64,000 nucleotides of DNA from NCBI GenBank assembly GCA_002104905.1, contig MCFE01000261.1, forward strand, positions 45,623-109,622. The letters run 5' to 3'. The notes beneath the pieces were generated by a model. That model was given only the letters and a program-made list of their open reading frames with translations, had not been told where the DNA came from and ran no database searches. Below, piece after piece: positions 30,318-40,450 of this stretch. Within the stretch, counting starts at the first letter, position 1. The number at the start of each line of letters is the position of its first letter. Made by a program: the position numbers and the translations under genes. The DNA is from Basidiobolus meristosporus CBS 931.73 (Eukaryota; Basidiobolomycota; Basidiobolomycetes; Basidiobolales; Basidiobolaceae).

Positions 30318-30864
30318 AATATACCAACTTATTGATTAGTGTGATCACTGCTACCTGCTGCTACCTGAGCTTCCAACCCCAAACCACAGGACACTCCCAG
30401 GAAACCACGCTGATAGCCAACTGACCTTGGAGGCACTACTTGTGAGGAATACTAAGAGTAAGTATCTTTTACTATATTTGATTCTTTCCCAAGTTTGTTT
30501 GTGTACAGGCAAAGATACTTTTCTGTCTTTGTAACTATTGACCACAGCTGCACTCTTATCAAGTCCCTGCTGGTGGAGCTTACAGTTGTTTTGTCTTTGG
30601 AAGCTTTAGTACATTGTCATCTTAAAGGAAGCTGAACCCAGTACATACTTTTGTTAAGACACCAACTAAGTCGGGAATTGTGGCTCAATAGTTTTCCCTA
30701 GACCAGCTTGTGGCTTTATTCCCCATCATATTAGATTAGAGACAGTACCCAAGTATTCCTAGCAAGCTTTTGCCAGAGGCTATTGAACCCAGTGAGTACC
30801 CCACACACAAAACACTTGAGAAGCATTAGACTGATCTCTCCCTTGGACTTATACACCACCACAC
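30318..30864. repeat. 3' half of a 1.07-kb LTR
   Basis: 547 bp matching 54544-55089 closely (ATACCAACTT.TTGATTAGTG, GGACACTCCCAGGAAACCA, CACACACAAAACACTTGAGA, ACCACCACA end). The left half was removed when Harbinger copy 2 inserted and was later truncated. At 30865 the CACTA sequence resumes with CTGCATTATTAC, which fixes the LTR edge. Confidence 0.78.
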
Positions 30865-31050
30865 TGCATTATTACTTTCAGTGTGCACACTGTCCACAGA
30901 ACCTTTTTTGGATGCAGCCATGCTTGTTGCACTGAATGTGCAAGCAAGCTGTTGTCCAACCATTCTTCTGTTGTGGTCATTGGTGGGTTTTGTTGAGAAC
31001 CAGAAAACTTTGCTTTATTTTTTGGCAGGATATATATGGAAGTGAGTCAA
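30865..31050 (-). pseudogene. CACTA copy 2: accessory gene N-terminal fragment
   Basis: Matches 24268-24450 of copy 1 (TGCACACTG.CCACAG, GCAAGCTGTTGTCCAACCA, TTTGCTTTATTTTTTGG). This is the N-terminal 60 or so codons and the start region of the accessory gene on the minus strand, no longer connected to the rest. Confidence 0.6.
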
Positions 31051-32807
31051 ACCCAAGGGAAATAGTGTTACATATACCTGTGTATATGGTGCCACATCTC
31101 TACTTATAATGCTTACTATGGCGTGTCATTGTTGAATTTTACATCCATGTATGTGCAATTTCTCAAATATAAGACTGTCTTATGTTCAGATGAGTGTTGA
31201 CCAAAAAGTGATATAATAGTGCTACATTGTGCAAGGTCAATCTGTTTGCCCCATGGACAAGACTACTTTGACTCAACACCATAAGAGAAGAGAAAAAAAA
31301 TTATGTGGCTATTGTGGCTAGCCTCTCAGCCATGAAGCACGCTTAGAGCATGGGAAGTATAACAAGGATCATGGCCAGTGTTTTGCCACCCTAGTCATAC
31401 TTGACCATTCATCAGTCACTAATGTACCAACATTATCTTGCTGGCCAGTTAATACTTTCATATTGGCACCTGGCTGTCTTTGTCACCTTGCGCAAACTGA
31501 GTCAGGTGAGTTTGTGATGCCTTTAGGCTCACCTCAACCTTCTGAATTTGGCATGCAGAGTGATAGCTCTGACAAAGTAGGTTCACTGATGGATTTTGAG
31601 CCTATCTCCCCTAACAACAGTACCATGTATGAGCCCAGTTAAATCCCTATATATAATAAGACAACACCTGTTGAGACAAATGCCAAGGATAATTTATGGA
31701 GCCAAGTAAGCCCAGTAATCCATCTACTGGTGAATGACGTAATATTGTAGCTAGAGAGGTGGCGTGTTGGCACTAATATCAGTAATGGGGGCTTAGAGGA
31801 TTTGTTACTGCTTCTTGCTAAAATCATACAGGGATGCAACTTACCATGTACATGGTACAAGTAGATAACCATGATGCGGCTGGTAACATATGATCCAGAG
31901 ACAGGAAGCTGATGCAGTCCAACAAATATTGCAAAGTTATATTGTACTATGCTCAGCATTAATCAAGCGCAAACACATCCAATATATATGATGGCAAACA
32001 TTACAAACAGCTACAAAGCAAGGGCTACTTTAAGGATATGTATGACCGTGTGTTTGCATCAGCACTTGATGAATTTGCATGAAACAAGTACTCTCCCAGC
32101 ATATTCTGCTGGCCACTGATTCTCATCAACCTCAATCTGTCACCCATCTTATGGAATCAGAGCAATAATCAGATGGTAGTCTCATTAACATCTGGGCCTA
32201 AATTGCTGTCCAACCTGGATGGCTATCTGTATCCATTCCTGGATGCATTTTGTATGCTTTCCAGCATGATAACAGTAAATGATCATCATGTAAAGCACAT
32301 ATATTTATCTTCATTGTAGATACCCCAGCCATCAGCAAGATGGCAGGTTCTTCCAGGCACAATGGATGGTATTGTTGTCAAATGTGTAAGATCCAAAGGA
32401 TACACTCCATAACTCACACACGTTATTATTACCCAAACACTAGCACTAAGAAAATCATCTTTCCACAGTGAGAACATACAGAAGTATGCATGCAATTGCA
32501 GCAAAGTTGGCAAGCTATGAGCCATTGGCTGGAATATGCAATCAATTGGAAACCAGAGATACTTAAGATAGAGGGTATATGTAAGAGCAAAAGCTTTCCA
32601 CTGGGAGCTATGCATTTGCTTTTCACCAATATCCCTATATTGATGACCAAGTTGAACATGTGGCATTTCAAGCTAAATGAGCCCTTCAAGGTAGCAGAGA
32701 AATCTGAAAGAACTGGTAAGCTATTAATGAGTATCTGCTACCCTAAGTACTCCTCACAGGCTCCAATTAATATTCATATGTATATGCTACAATACAAATG
32801 CAAAGAC
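31051..32807 (+). pseudogene. CACTA copy 2: Tnp2-type transposase, decayed
   Basis: Follows copy 1 almost base for base: the CGYC motif near 31301 (now with a stop right after it), the 'SPVIHLLVND' stretch, 'SNGGLEDLLLLLAKII', the 'LILINLNLSPILW' region near 32130, and 'SLSNLDGYLYPFLDAFCML' near 32200. About 360 bp between the 'TYDPET' and 'RKLMQSNKYC' equivalents are missing compared with copy 1 (junction at about 31903). At 32808 a copia-B element is inserted with TSD AAGAC, and Tnp2 sequence resumes at 37494. Confidence 0.72.
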
Positions 32808-33176
32808 TGTTGAAATATTGGACTATTTGGTATCATTCAGCAGCTAAAAATTTACTTAACAATTCTAGGCTAGTCTTAGTCACTGTAGGACTCATTTACT
32901 GCCTTTACTTCGCCACTTTCTCAAGATATATGATCTTATGATTATCCCCCTATAGTCAGGATCAAATTAGCACTATTACCAAACATTATGTACTAACCCT
33001 GAAACTGTTACAGAATGCTCCTGAATATTGAGAAACCCTCCCTACTTAGTGTTGCAGCTGTATTACTTCTACAAAGGTATAAATACTGAGCTTCTTTATG
33101 AATAAACAACAGTTCAACTATTATCACTATTTCTTGATAAGTTCCTTATATCCAAATCACTTCTTAAATTGCAACA
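32808..33176 (+). repeat. Copia-B 5' LTR
   Basis: 369 bp, TGTTG...CAACA. It contains a TATA box (TATAAATA, 33078-33085) and AATAAA (33101-33106), so the transcript should start and end in this region. It is followed directly by the primer-binding site. Confidence 0.95.
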
Positions 33177-33189
33177 GGTTATGAGCCCC
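33177..33189 (+). other. Primer-binding site complementary to the initiator tRNA-Met anticodon loop
   Basis: GGTTATGAGCCCC directly after the LTR. Its complement GGGGCTCATAACC corresponds to the conserved anticodon stem-loop of eukaryotic initiator tRNA-Met (GGGCUCAUAACCC), not to the tRNA 3' end. This resembles Drosophila copia, which is primed by a half-tRNA cut in the anticodon loop. The ATG inside the site starts a 9-codon reading frame (33181-33210) ahead of gag. Confidence 0.75.
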
Positions 33190-33210
33190 GATTGCCTTAA
33201 TCTATTCTAA
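33181..33210 (+). CDS. Nine-codon upstream frame inside and after the primer-binding site
   Basis: ATG AGC CCC ... TAA, 9 codons, ending 2 bp before the gag-pol ATG at 33213. The start matches the position of the gag start in copia-A (also MSP). In copia-B it therefore looks like a relic of that start that now forms a short upstream frame. It might lower or permit re-initiation at gag-pol; no evidence beyond position. Confidence 0.35.
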   Translation: MSPDCLNLF

Positions 33211-33212
33211 AG

Positions 33213-36200
33213 ATGACTTCTACCAGCAAACAAAGCAATACCAACATCTTCCCTGTAAAGGAGAGGTTTGATGGGAAGAACTACAGACTTTGGAGAATCA
33301 AGATGCAGATCCACCTTGAGGAAAGAAAGCTTTGGAATATAGTAACAGGAAAGGAAGTTGAGCCCAAAGGAACAGCAGAAGATGTGGAGAAGTTTCAAGA
33401 GAAGGAGAGAAAGGCCTTCAATGCAATATGCATCAATGTGCAAGACTCCTTCATTGGACAAATCCATGCCTCAAATACTGCCAAAGCAGCATGGGAATCC
33501 TTGGAGAAGATCTTTAGAGCAAAGTCAGTATCAAGCAAGCTTTATTTGAAACGAAAGTTCTTCAACATGAGAAAAAAGCCAGATGATGACATGCTACAAC
33601 TCATTACCAGAATGGAGACACTTGCAGAAGAACTTTACAGTATTAATGCTGGTGTAGATGATGAAGAAAAGATACTCTGTCTGCTTTGCAGCCTACCAGA
33701 CGAGTATGAGCCACTCATACTTTCTTTTGAAAGCAGAGAAGACAACTTGACTTTAGACTATGTCAAAGGAAGACTTCTCCATGAAGAACTCAGACGTAAT
33801 GACCAAGCAGAGAAAATTGAAGATAATGCTTTATTCAGTTCAGAAAGGCATACAGAAAAGAAGGGAAAGCAACAAAACCGAAGAAAACCTGGCTGCTGTA
33901 ACCACTGTAAGAAGCCAGGACACTGGGCAAGAGAATGCAAGAAGAAACAAGCAGACGAAAAACAGAAACTAGAGCAGGCAAACCATATAACTACTGATGA
34001 ACAGCTATTTGTCACTGTACAAGAGAGTGCAAGTAACCAAAGTAATGAATGGTATATTGACTCTGGAGCATCACAGCATATTTGTGGTATAAAGGATTGG
34101 TTCAGCAACTTAAAGACTATTCCCGTAAGAAAGGTTTATCTGGGAGATAACTCTGCATTGGAAGCTACCGCCAGTGGGTCCATACAACTAAATATGAGTG
34201 ATAACTCAGGGGCAACAACAGCAAAACTGACTGACGTACTCTATGTACCTGGAATAGCTAAGAACCTACTCTCAGTCAGTAAAGCAACTACTCAGGGACT
34301 GAAATTTGTTTTTACTAAGCTGAGCTGCTCAATATTGAGTGAAAATGGACAAAAATTAGCTTCGGGAATCAGAGATCACAATATATACAAGTTACAATGC
34401 AAGATCATTGTACCTGAGTATGTCAACATTGCTGAAACCGATGAAACCAACTGGGAGATGTGGCATAGGAGGCTAGGACACATAGGGGAACAGAAAATGA
34501 GCCAATTGGTGAAAAATCAGCTTGTTTTGGGCCTAAAATACTCAATTCCGATCAAATTGAATGTTTGTAAAGGATGTTCATATGGCAAACAAGCTAGGCA
34601 ACGTTTCAAGAGCTCAGAAGGCATCAATACCACCGAAATATTGGCTATTGTACACTCAGACATATGTGGCCCCATGAGAACACTGTCCTTTGGAGCCAAG
34701 AGATACTTTATGACGTTTATTGATGACAAGACAAGATATACATGGGTGTACTTCCTCAAAACAAAGGATGAAGCTTTAGAGACGTTTAAGCACTTCAAGA
34801 ACATGGCAGAAACACAAACTGGGTGTAAATTGAAGGTACTACGAAGTGACAATGGAGGAGAATACTGCTCAAAGGAGTTTGCAAAATACTGCTTGTCTAC
34901 TGGTATACTTCAACAGACCACAGTTCCTCATACTCCACAGCAAAATGGAGTAGCAGAACGTGCAAACAGAACAATAGTAGAGATGGGAAGATCTATGCTA
35001 CATGATAAGGGAATGGACTACAAGTTTTGGGCTGAATCTGTTGCTACCGCTGTATACATCAAGAACAGATGCCCAACAACAGCACTACGTGATTCTACAC
35101 CCTTTGAAGCATATACAGGCAAAAAACCAGATCTCCAGCACCTCAGGATCTTTGGCAGTGATGTTTTTTATCACATCCCTGACAAAAAACGCTCAAAGTT
35201 GGAACCAAAGAGTAGAAAAGGGATCTTTCTTGGGTATTGTGAAGGTACTAAAGGGTATAGAGTGTATGATGGCGAAATTCAGAAGCTGATCAAGAGCAGG
35301 GACGTTGTATTTGAGGAGAATTCAGATCAGAAAGCCACAGAAATCATTGGCCAGCTGCCTGATGATGCAATCAACACAAATGAAGAAGATACGTACCAAA
35401 TCCAGCCAGAGATGGAAGATACTTCTACCAGTTCCAGATCAGAACAGATTATCCCAGTTAGGAGATCTACCAGAATAAGAAATGCCCCTGGATCCTGGTG
35501 GCAGACATCCAATGATCATGAAGAAGCTTATCTTGCCTTATGTGCCGAACCTCAGAATCTGGAACAGGCAATGCAAGGTCCAGATGCTACTAAGTGGCAA
35601 CAAGCCATGCAGGAGGAGTACCAATCACTGATCAAGGCAAAAACGTGGGAACTGGTAGATTTACCAAATGGGAGAAAGCCAATAGGATGTAGATGGGTCT
35701 ATAAGATCAAGATAACCTCAAATGGTGCCGTTGATAAGTACAAGGCTAGATTGGTAGCTAAAGGCTATTCCCAGATCCAGGGACTAGACTTTAAGGAAAC
35801 ATTTGCTCCGGTTGCCAAGTTTAACTCTATTAGGACAGTTCTAGCCCTGGCAGCTGTACACAGTCTAGATCTACACCAAATGGACGTCAAAACAGCCTTT
35901 CTAAATGGGGATTTGCAAGAAACTATATATATGGAGCAACCAGAAGGTTTTACCGATCCAAAAAGCCCCCATAAGGTGTGCAAACTTAGAAAATCGTTGT
36001 ATGGGCTTAAGCAGGCACCCAGAGCATGGTATAACAAGATTGACACATATCTAGAGGAAATTGGGTTCTCTCGTAGCACTGCAGATCACAGTATATATGT
36101 GAAACAGCTCAAAAAGGGTGTGATCATCCTAGTTCTTTATGTGGACAACCTAATTATAGCTACAAGTGATCAAGAGGCACTTAAACAGACGAAATCAGAT

Positions 36201-37130
36201 CTCTTCAGCAAGTTTGAGATGAAAGATCTTGGAAAATTGAGCTATTTTCTTGGAATTGAGGTCAAATTTGACATACCTACGCAGAAAATTGTGCTGAATC
36301 AGTCTAAGTACATCAGGGACATTCTTAGACGCTTCAAAATGGAAAATTGCAAACCTGCAGCAACCCCTATGGACAATAACCTGAAATTAAGCAAATCTCA
36401 GCCAGTTATGGATGAAAACGGCTCAAATATGGACCAAAACTTTCCCTATCAATCAATGGTCGGTAGCCTAATGTACTTGATGGTGTCTACACGTCCAGAT
36501 ATTGCAGTAGCAGTTGGAATAGTCAGTCAATTCATGCAGGATTATGGATCAGATCAAATTGCAGCAGTTAAGCGGATTTTCAGATATCTACAAGGTACCA
36601 TAAATATGGTACTGGAATACTCTGGAGCAGCTAATAGGCGAAAATTTGATGGTTATAGTGATTCAGATTGGGGTAGAGATCTGATTGACAGACGCTCTAC
36701 CACAGGCTATGTATTTCTTTATGCTGGTGCAGCTATTACTTGGAATTGCAAGAAACAACCAACTGTGGCACTATCTACAACTGAAGCCGAATATATGGCT
36801 GCATGTCAAGCAACTAAGGAGGCTATATGGCTACGAAAATTATTCAAAGACTTAGGTTTTAATTCAGGTGAACCAACATGTATTTACAAGGATAATCAAA
36901 GTTGTATTTCATTAGCTAGAAATCCTACTAATCATGCCAGAACTAAGCACATTGATATACAGCATCACTTTGTGAGGGAAGCTGTAGAAAATAACTTAGT
37001 AGAGCTGGTTTACTGCCCAACTGACAAAATGGTGGCAGACATATTGACAAAACCACTAGCTAGGCCACAGTTTGAGATCCTTAGAGAGAAATTGGGATTA
37101 AGAAATTATTTAGTTGAGGGGGAGTGTTGA
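33213..37130 (+). CDS. Copia-B gag-pol polyprotein, 1305 aa, intact frame, RT motif YVDN
   Basis: One uninterrupted frame. Gag (about 1-225, UBN2-type: 'YRLWRIKMQIHLEERKLWNI'), a CCHC zinc knuckle at about 229-242 (CNHCKKPGHWAREC), aspartic protease with D283-S-G (WYIDSGASQHIC), GAG-pre-integrase HHCC, integrase core with Asp483, Asp546 and Glu582 (spacing as in D,D-35-E), RT with Asp891 (DVKTAFLNGDL) and 'SLYGLKQAPRAW', then RNase H with 'GYSDSDWG', 'STTEAEYMAA' and 'YKDNQS'. The RT box at residues 976-979 reads Tyr-Val-Asp-Asn where Ty1/copia enzymes have YVDD, so a metal-binding Asp is lost (GAC to AAC). Reverse transcription should fail unless supplied in trans. The last two codons, TGT TGA, are the first six bases of the 3' LTR. 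All proteins would act in cytoplasmic particles, integrase in the nucleus. Confidence 0.95.
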   Translation: MTSTSKQSNTNIFPVKERFDGKNYRLWRIKMQIHLEERKLWNIVTGKEVEPKGTAEDVEKFQEKERKAFNAICINVQDSFIGQIHASNTAKAAWESLEKIFRAKSVSSKLYLKRKFFNMRKKPDDDMLQLITRMETLAEELYSINAGVDDEEKILCLLCSLPDEYEPLILSFESREDNLTLDYVKGRLLHEELRRNDQAEKIEDNALFSSERHTEKKGKQQNRRKPGCCNHCKKPGHWARECKKKQADEKQKLEQANHITTDEQLFVTVQESASNQSNEWYIDSGASQHICGIKDWFSNLKTIPVRKVYLGDNSALEATASGSIQLNMSDNSGATTAKLTDVLYVPGIAKNLLSVSKATTQGLKFVFTKLSCSILSENGQKLASGIRDHNIYKLQCKIIVPEYVNIAETDETNWEMWHRRLGHIGEQKMSQLVKNQLVLGLKYSIPIKLNVCKGCSYGKQARQRFKSSEGINTTEILAIVHSDICGPMRTLSFGAKRYFMTFIDDKTRYTWVYFLKTKDEALETFKHFKNMAETQTGCKLKVLRSDNGGEYCSKEFAKYCLSTGILQQTTVPHTPQQNGVAERANRTIVEMGRSMLHDKGMDYKFWAESVATAVYIKNRCPTTALRDSTPFEAYTGKKPDLQHLRIFGSDVFYHIPDKKRSKLEPKSRKGIFLGYCEGTKGYRVYDGEIQKLIKSRDVVFEENSDQKATEIIGQLPDDAINTNEEDTYQIQPEMEDTSTSSRSEQIIPVRRSTRIRNAPGSWWQTSNDHEEAYLALCAEPQNLEQAMQGPDATKWQQAMQEEYQSLIKAKTWELVDLPNGRKPIGCRWVYKIKITSNGAVDKYKARLVAKGYSQIQGLDFKETFAPVAKFNSIRTVLALAAVHSLDLHQMDVKTAFLNGDLQETIYMEQPEGFTDPKSPHKVCKLRKSLYGLKQAPRAWYNKIDTYLEEIGFSRSTADHSIYVKQLKKGVIILVLYVDNLIIATSDQEALKQTKSDLFSKFEMKDLGKLSYFLGIEVKFDIPTQKIVLNQSKYIRDILRRFKMENCKPAATPMDNNLKLSKSQPVMDENGSNMDQNFPYQSMVGSLMYLMVSTRPDIAVAVGIVSQFMQDYGSDQIAAVKRIFRYLQGTINMVLEYSGAANRRKFDGYSDSDWGRDLIDRRSTTGYVFLYAGAAITWNCKKQPTVALSTTEAEYMAACQATKEAIWLRKLFKDLGFNSGEPTCIYKDNQSCISLARNPTNHARTKHIDIQHHFVREAVENNLVELVYCPTDKMVADILTKPLARPQFEILREKLGLRNYLVEGEC

Positions 37131-37493
37131 AGTATTGGACTATTTGGTATCATTCAGCAGCTAAAAATTTACTTAACAATTCTAGGCTAGTCTTAGTCAC
37201 TGTAGGACTCATTTACTGCCTTTACTTCGCCACTTTCTCAAGATATATGATCTTATGATTATTCCCCTATAGTCAGGATCAAATTAGCACTATTACCAAA
37301 CATTATGTACTAACCCTGAAACTATTACAGAATGCTCCTGAATATTGAGAAACCCTCCCTACTTAGTGTTGCAGCTGTATTACTTCTACAAAGGTATAAA
37401 TACTGAGCTTCTTTATGAATAAACAACAGTTCAACTATTATCACTATTTCTTGATAAGTTCCTTATATCCAAATCACTTCTTAAATTGCAACA
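37125..37493 (+). repeat. Copia-B 3' LTR
   Basis: 369 bp. Differences seen from the 5' LTR: TGTTGAAG for TGTTGAAA, ATTCCCC for ATCCCCC, and CTATTA for CTGTTA. Preceded by the purine tract GAGGGGGAG and overlapped by the end of the gag-pol frame. Confidence 0.95.
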
Positions 37494-37800
37494 AAGACTA
37501 TATGAACTGGATACTTATCTATTGAAGTGGCGTTCTGAAGCCTTTCCTACCAAGAGTACATTGGAAGCATTGGGAGTCATATGTGGACATTGTAGAAATA
37601 TTCATCCAGAAGCAGATCACCAATGCCAACTTGACACTTCTACAGCTGTTGTGTGAGGAGTCTGTGACCGGATATGAGCGGCTAAGCTACAAACATAAAG
37701 CTGAATGTGCAGATCTCTGCCACTACTGTATCCATTCTCTACCCCATCTTGCATGATGTGTGGAGAATATTGGGCCTTGCTTCACCTTTTGGGAGTTTTA
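37494..37800 (+). pseudogene. CACTA copy 2: Tnp2 transposase, continuation after copia-B
   Basis: Continues Tnp2 directly across the copia-B insertion: compare 42508-42700 in copy 3 (ACTGGATGAACTGGATA, AAGAGTACATTGGAAGCATTG, ATCCAGAAGCAGATCACCAAT). Broken frames. It ends at about 37800, where gypsy sequence begins. Confidence 0.65.
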
Positions 37801-38465
37801 GCCTGTTTTCACTAGCTTTTCAATATCTTGTTTCATTCTAGGCCACAATGTACTGGCTTCATCCTGGATTACCATCTTGATCTCCTCATCCACCTCATTA
37901 GGAGTGGCTTGATCCTCCAAGTAGTGTGGTAATAGGCTAGGCCAATCTGATTCTTGCACTAAGTTGAGTTGAGCAACTTGTTCTTATTGTGAGAATGCAA
38001 TAGCAACCATGTTGTTTTTTGCAGGGTAGTAGACAATCACCAAATCAAATTGCTAATGTATTCACTCCATCTTGTCATACTTCTGTATAGTACCTTCTGA
38101 GTCAATATAAACTTGAGTGAGGCATGATCAGTCTTCACAGTGCTCTTGACTCCTTCAATGCAGCATCTCCAGGTCTTCAAGCAGTGTATCATGGTAAGCA
38201 TCTCCTTCTCATGCACTAGATTGTTTGGTTCTACTGAGTTCAGTTTTTTGGACTCAAAAGCAACTGGCCAGTCCTTTCCTTCACGTTCTTGGCCCATTAT
38301 TCCACAAATTACATAGTCTGAAGCTTTTGTACCCAGAGTAAACTCTTTTCTGAGGTCTGGGATTCTCAAGCTTGGCAGCTTAGCAAGTTCATTCTTGAGC
38401 ATCTGAAAGTCAGTCTCACAGGCTATGTCCCACTTCATAGCACTGTTCCTCTTGAGATTATCAGT
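37801..38465 (-). pseudogene. Gypsy RNase H and connection fragment (minus strand)
   Basis: About 133 codons are open at 38037-38438: 'FQMLKNELAKLPSLRIPDLR', 'VAFESKKLNSVEPNNLVHEK', 'TVKTDHASLKFILTQ'. This is a Ty3/gypsy RNase H. The usual first catalytic Asp in 'TDASD' is Lys ('TKASD'), so it is inactive. 37801-38036 continues toward the integrase linker ('VIQDEASTLWPRMKQDIEKL'). This fragment belongs to a different gypsy family from the one at 10.8-14.0 kb, judging by sequence. Confidence 0.75.
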
Positions 38466-38810
38466 TAAAGGGTTTTATCTAATAGAGGAGCAAACTGTAA
38501 GGCAAAGACATTGGAAGCTTACCTGGAAATGGAGTGGATCAGACACTTGAAAACCTTGGCATATTACCCTAAAACTGATGGAGTCACTGAGTAGTTTAAT
38601 TGATTATTTGGAGAAATGTTGACCAAGTATGCAAATGGAGCCGTCAGTGGATGAGATGAGTTTATAGACAAAGTACTTTTTGCATGCAGAGTTAGAGTAC
38701 ACAACACCACCCAACAATTGCAATTTACTTGGTGTTTGGATGTGAACCAAGGATTCCAGGAGATCCCACACAACCAAAGCTTACCAACATCTTAGGGCCA
38801 TGACTATGTA
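38466..38810 (+). pseudogene. Gypsy integrase fragment (plus strand)
   Basis: The plus strand shows the end of a gypsy integrase core over several frames: 'AYHPKTDGVTE', 'FGEMLTKYANGAVSGWDEF', 'FACRVRVHNTTQQLQFTW' and 'IPGDPTQPKLT'. The Glu of the D,D-35-E triad is present; the Asp positions are not. It faces away from the RNase H fragment on the left, so the two cannot be parts of one unrearranged element. Confidence 0.6.
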
Positions 38811-39350
38811 GAAGTACTAGGGGCCTCCATATTTGGAAACTATATATTTGGCCTGGAACTTGGATAAACATGGCTGTTCAACTGTCATCCATCATTCCAT
38901 TAAAGAATCCAAACTACTCAGTTCTAAAATGGCAACCTGAGCTATGAGCTACTACCTGCCAGACCAGATTTCAACTCAGGCAATTCCAGTCAGTTGGACA
39001 TGAACAGACTTAGCAAGACACAGTTTGGTAGACACCTCAGAAATGGCACTCAGATGCTTTGTATGGTGTTATTACAGGATGATACTCTGCTCCAGTCATC
39101 CATGGAGCAAAGACTCCTCTCAAGGAATATGCAGACTTGTTTTTTGATCAACTGGAAGCCTGCTGCCAGTTAGAGATGTGCATCATGACATCTACACAGG
39201 AAATTGCTCCCCAGTGAGCAAGACACCATGCAGGATGAGTCCATTGGAGTTGGAAGAATTAAAGATACAAATTGATGAAATGTTGGAGCAAGAATACCTG
39301 ACCTAAACTGGTCACCTTGGGGAGCACCATGGCTTTGAGTGAGAGTAAGG
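38811..39350 (+). pseudogene. Gypsy protease-to-RT linker fragment (plus strand)
   Basis: From about 39100 the frames read 'LKEYADLFFDQLEACCQL', then 'SPLELEELKIQIDEMLEQEY' and 'WGAPWL', the conserved entry into gypsy RT. RT entry lies after the integrase fragment here, the reverse of the normal order, so this stretch is rearranged. 38811-39100 is weakly similar to gypsy sequence only by context. Confidence 0.55.
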
Positions 39351-39880
39351 ATGGATTACTAACAATGAGCATTTACTACAGAGCAGCATATTGTGTTTGT
39401 GAGAAGTATAAGCACCCCAAACATGGATTTGTTGTGATATGCTGCTTGAGTGCATAAGTGAGAGCAGTTTTTAGTCAAGTCAATCAGCTTTATATTTGAC
39501 CTATGAGCTTATTAGTATTCTCTAACAAATAAGTATAATTAGTCATCAGATGAATAAGCAAATCCTTATTATGCAGAAATGAATATGTCAAGGAAGATCA
39601 TAAGGGGTGATGATGATACAGATAAATGAGTCATCTGCAACAATCTATTGCATAATACAAGTTGATCTTGCAATATGCACATAAGTAGCTGCAAGAACCT
39701 CAATTAAGATCAGTTTAAGTTTTAGTGAATATATAGATAGCTCAACTCTCAGTTCCTCTACACCCATATATCAAGATCTGCAACAGGTGTTCTGTTTCTG
39801 GACAACTATTACTGCAATGTCAGCGTATGATCCTCCATGCTTCCAATATACCCTAGGTAGAAACTTTTTCAGTAAGCCCA
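39351..39880. other. Unassigned AT-rich DNA
   Basis: No frame, no clear match to any of the repeat families in the window. It separates gypsy remnants from CACTA sequence and may be a diverged LTR of the gypsy family, but no edges are seen. Confidence 0.3.
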
Positions 39881-40450
39881 TTCAATCAATAAATATCCAG
39901 TTTGACCAGTCCTTGCATTTGTATTAGTGTATATGAGTATATGTGTTCACTGGAGTCTGCATTAAGTATCTTGGTGAGCAGATACTCTGTCTTTGCTGTA
40001 ACTACATGCTGGTTATGATATGTTCTCTCTGTGCAAACATGATGTTCTTGGTGCTGGTTCTAAAATAATTCTAATGTGTGTGAGCTATGGAGTAAATCCC
40101 CTAGATCTCATATATTTCACAGTATGCACTTTGATATGACAGCTACTTTGCAGTATCCAGTTAGAAAGCACACTGAATCCATCCAACAATGGGTTCATGT
40201 AGCCGTCCAGGTTAGATGGTTATTAAGGCCCAAATATTAGTGAGACTACCATCAGATTTCTGCTTGAATACTATAGGATGGGTGGCCAATTCAGGTTGAT
40301 TAGAACTATTGGCCTGCAGGATTTGCAGGTAGAGTACTTTTTCATCAAGAGTCTATCAAGTGTCAAGACAGAGGCATGGACATACACACCATCCATATAG
40401 CTCTTGTTTCTTAGTTGCCTGTAATATATGCCATTAAATATATTGCAAAT
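39881..40450 (-). pseudogene. CACTA Tnp2 fragment, minus orientation
   Basis: The reverse complement follows Tnp2 of copy 1 at about 25600-26060, but only in shreds: the 'SLVNLDGYMNPLLD'-like stretch near 40150-40210, the CACACATTAGAATTATTTTAG stretch near 40060 and the 'FADQ..LILINL' area near 40300. It is in the opposite direction to the Tnp2 of the neighbouring copy 3, so it is a separate fragment. Confidence 0.5.

Larger units (their letters stand above)
32808..37493 (+). mobile_element. Copia-B, complete Ty1/copia retrotransposon (4686 bp), TSD AAGAC
   Basis: Two 369-bp LTRs (32808-33176 and 37125-37493) differ at only three sites that I can see, all transitions. Perfect 5-bp duplications AAGAC lie at 32803-32807 and 37494-37498. 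In order: primer-binding site (33177-33189), a 3918-bp gag-pol frame (33213-37130), a purine tract GAGGGGGAG (37116-37124) and the 3' LTR. Integrase lies before RT, the Ty1/copia order. The element sits inside the Tnp2 gene of CACTA copy 2 and is the youngest insertion here by LTR identity. Its RT active site is changed, see the gag-pol entry. Confidence 0.96.
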
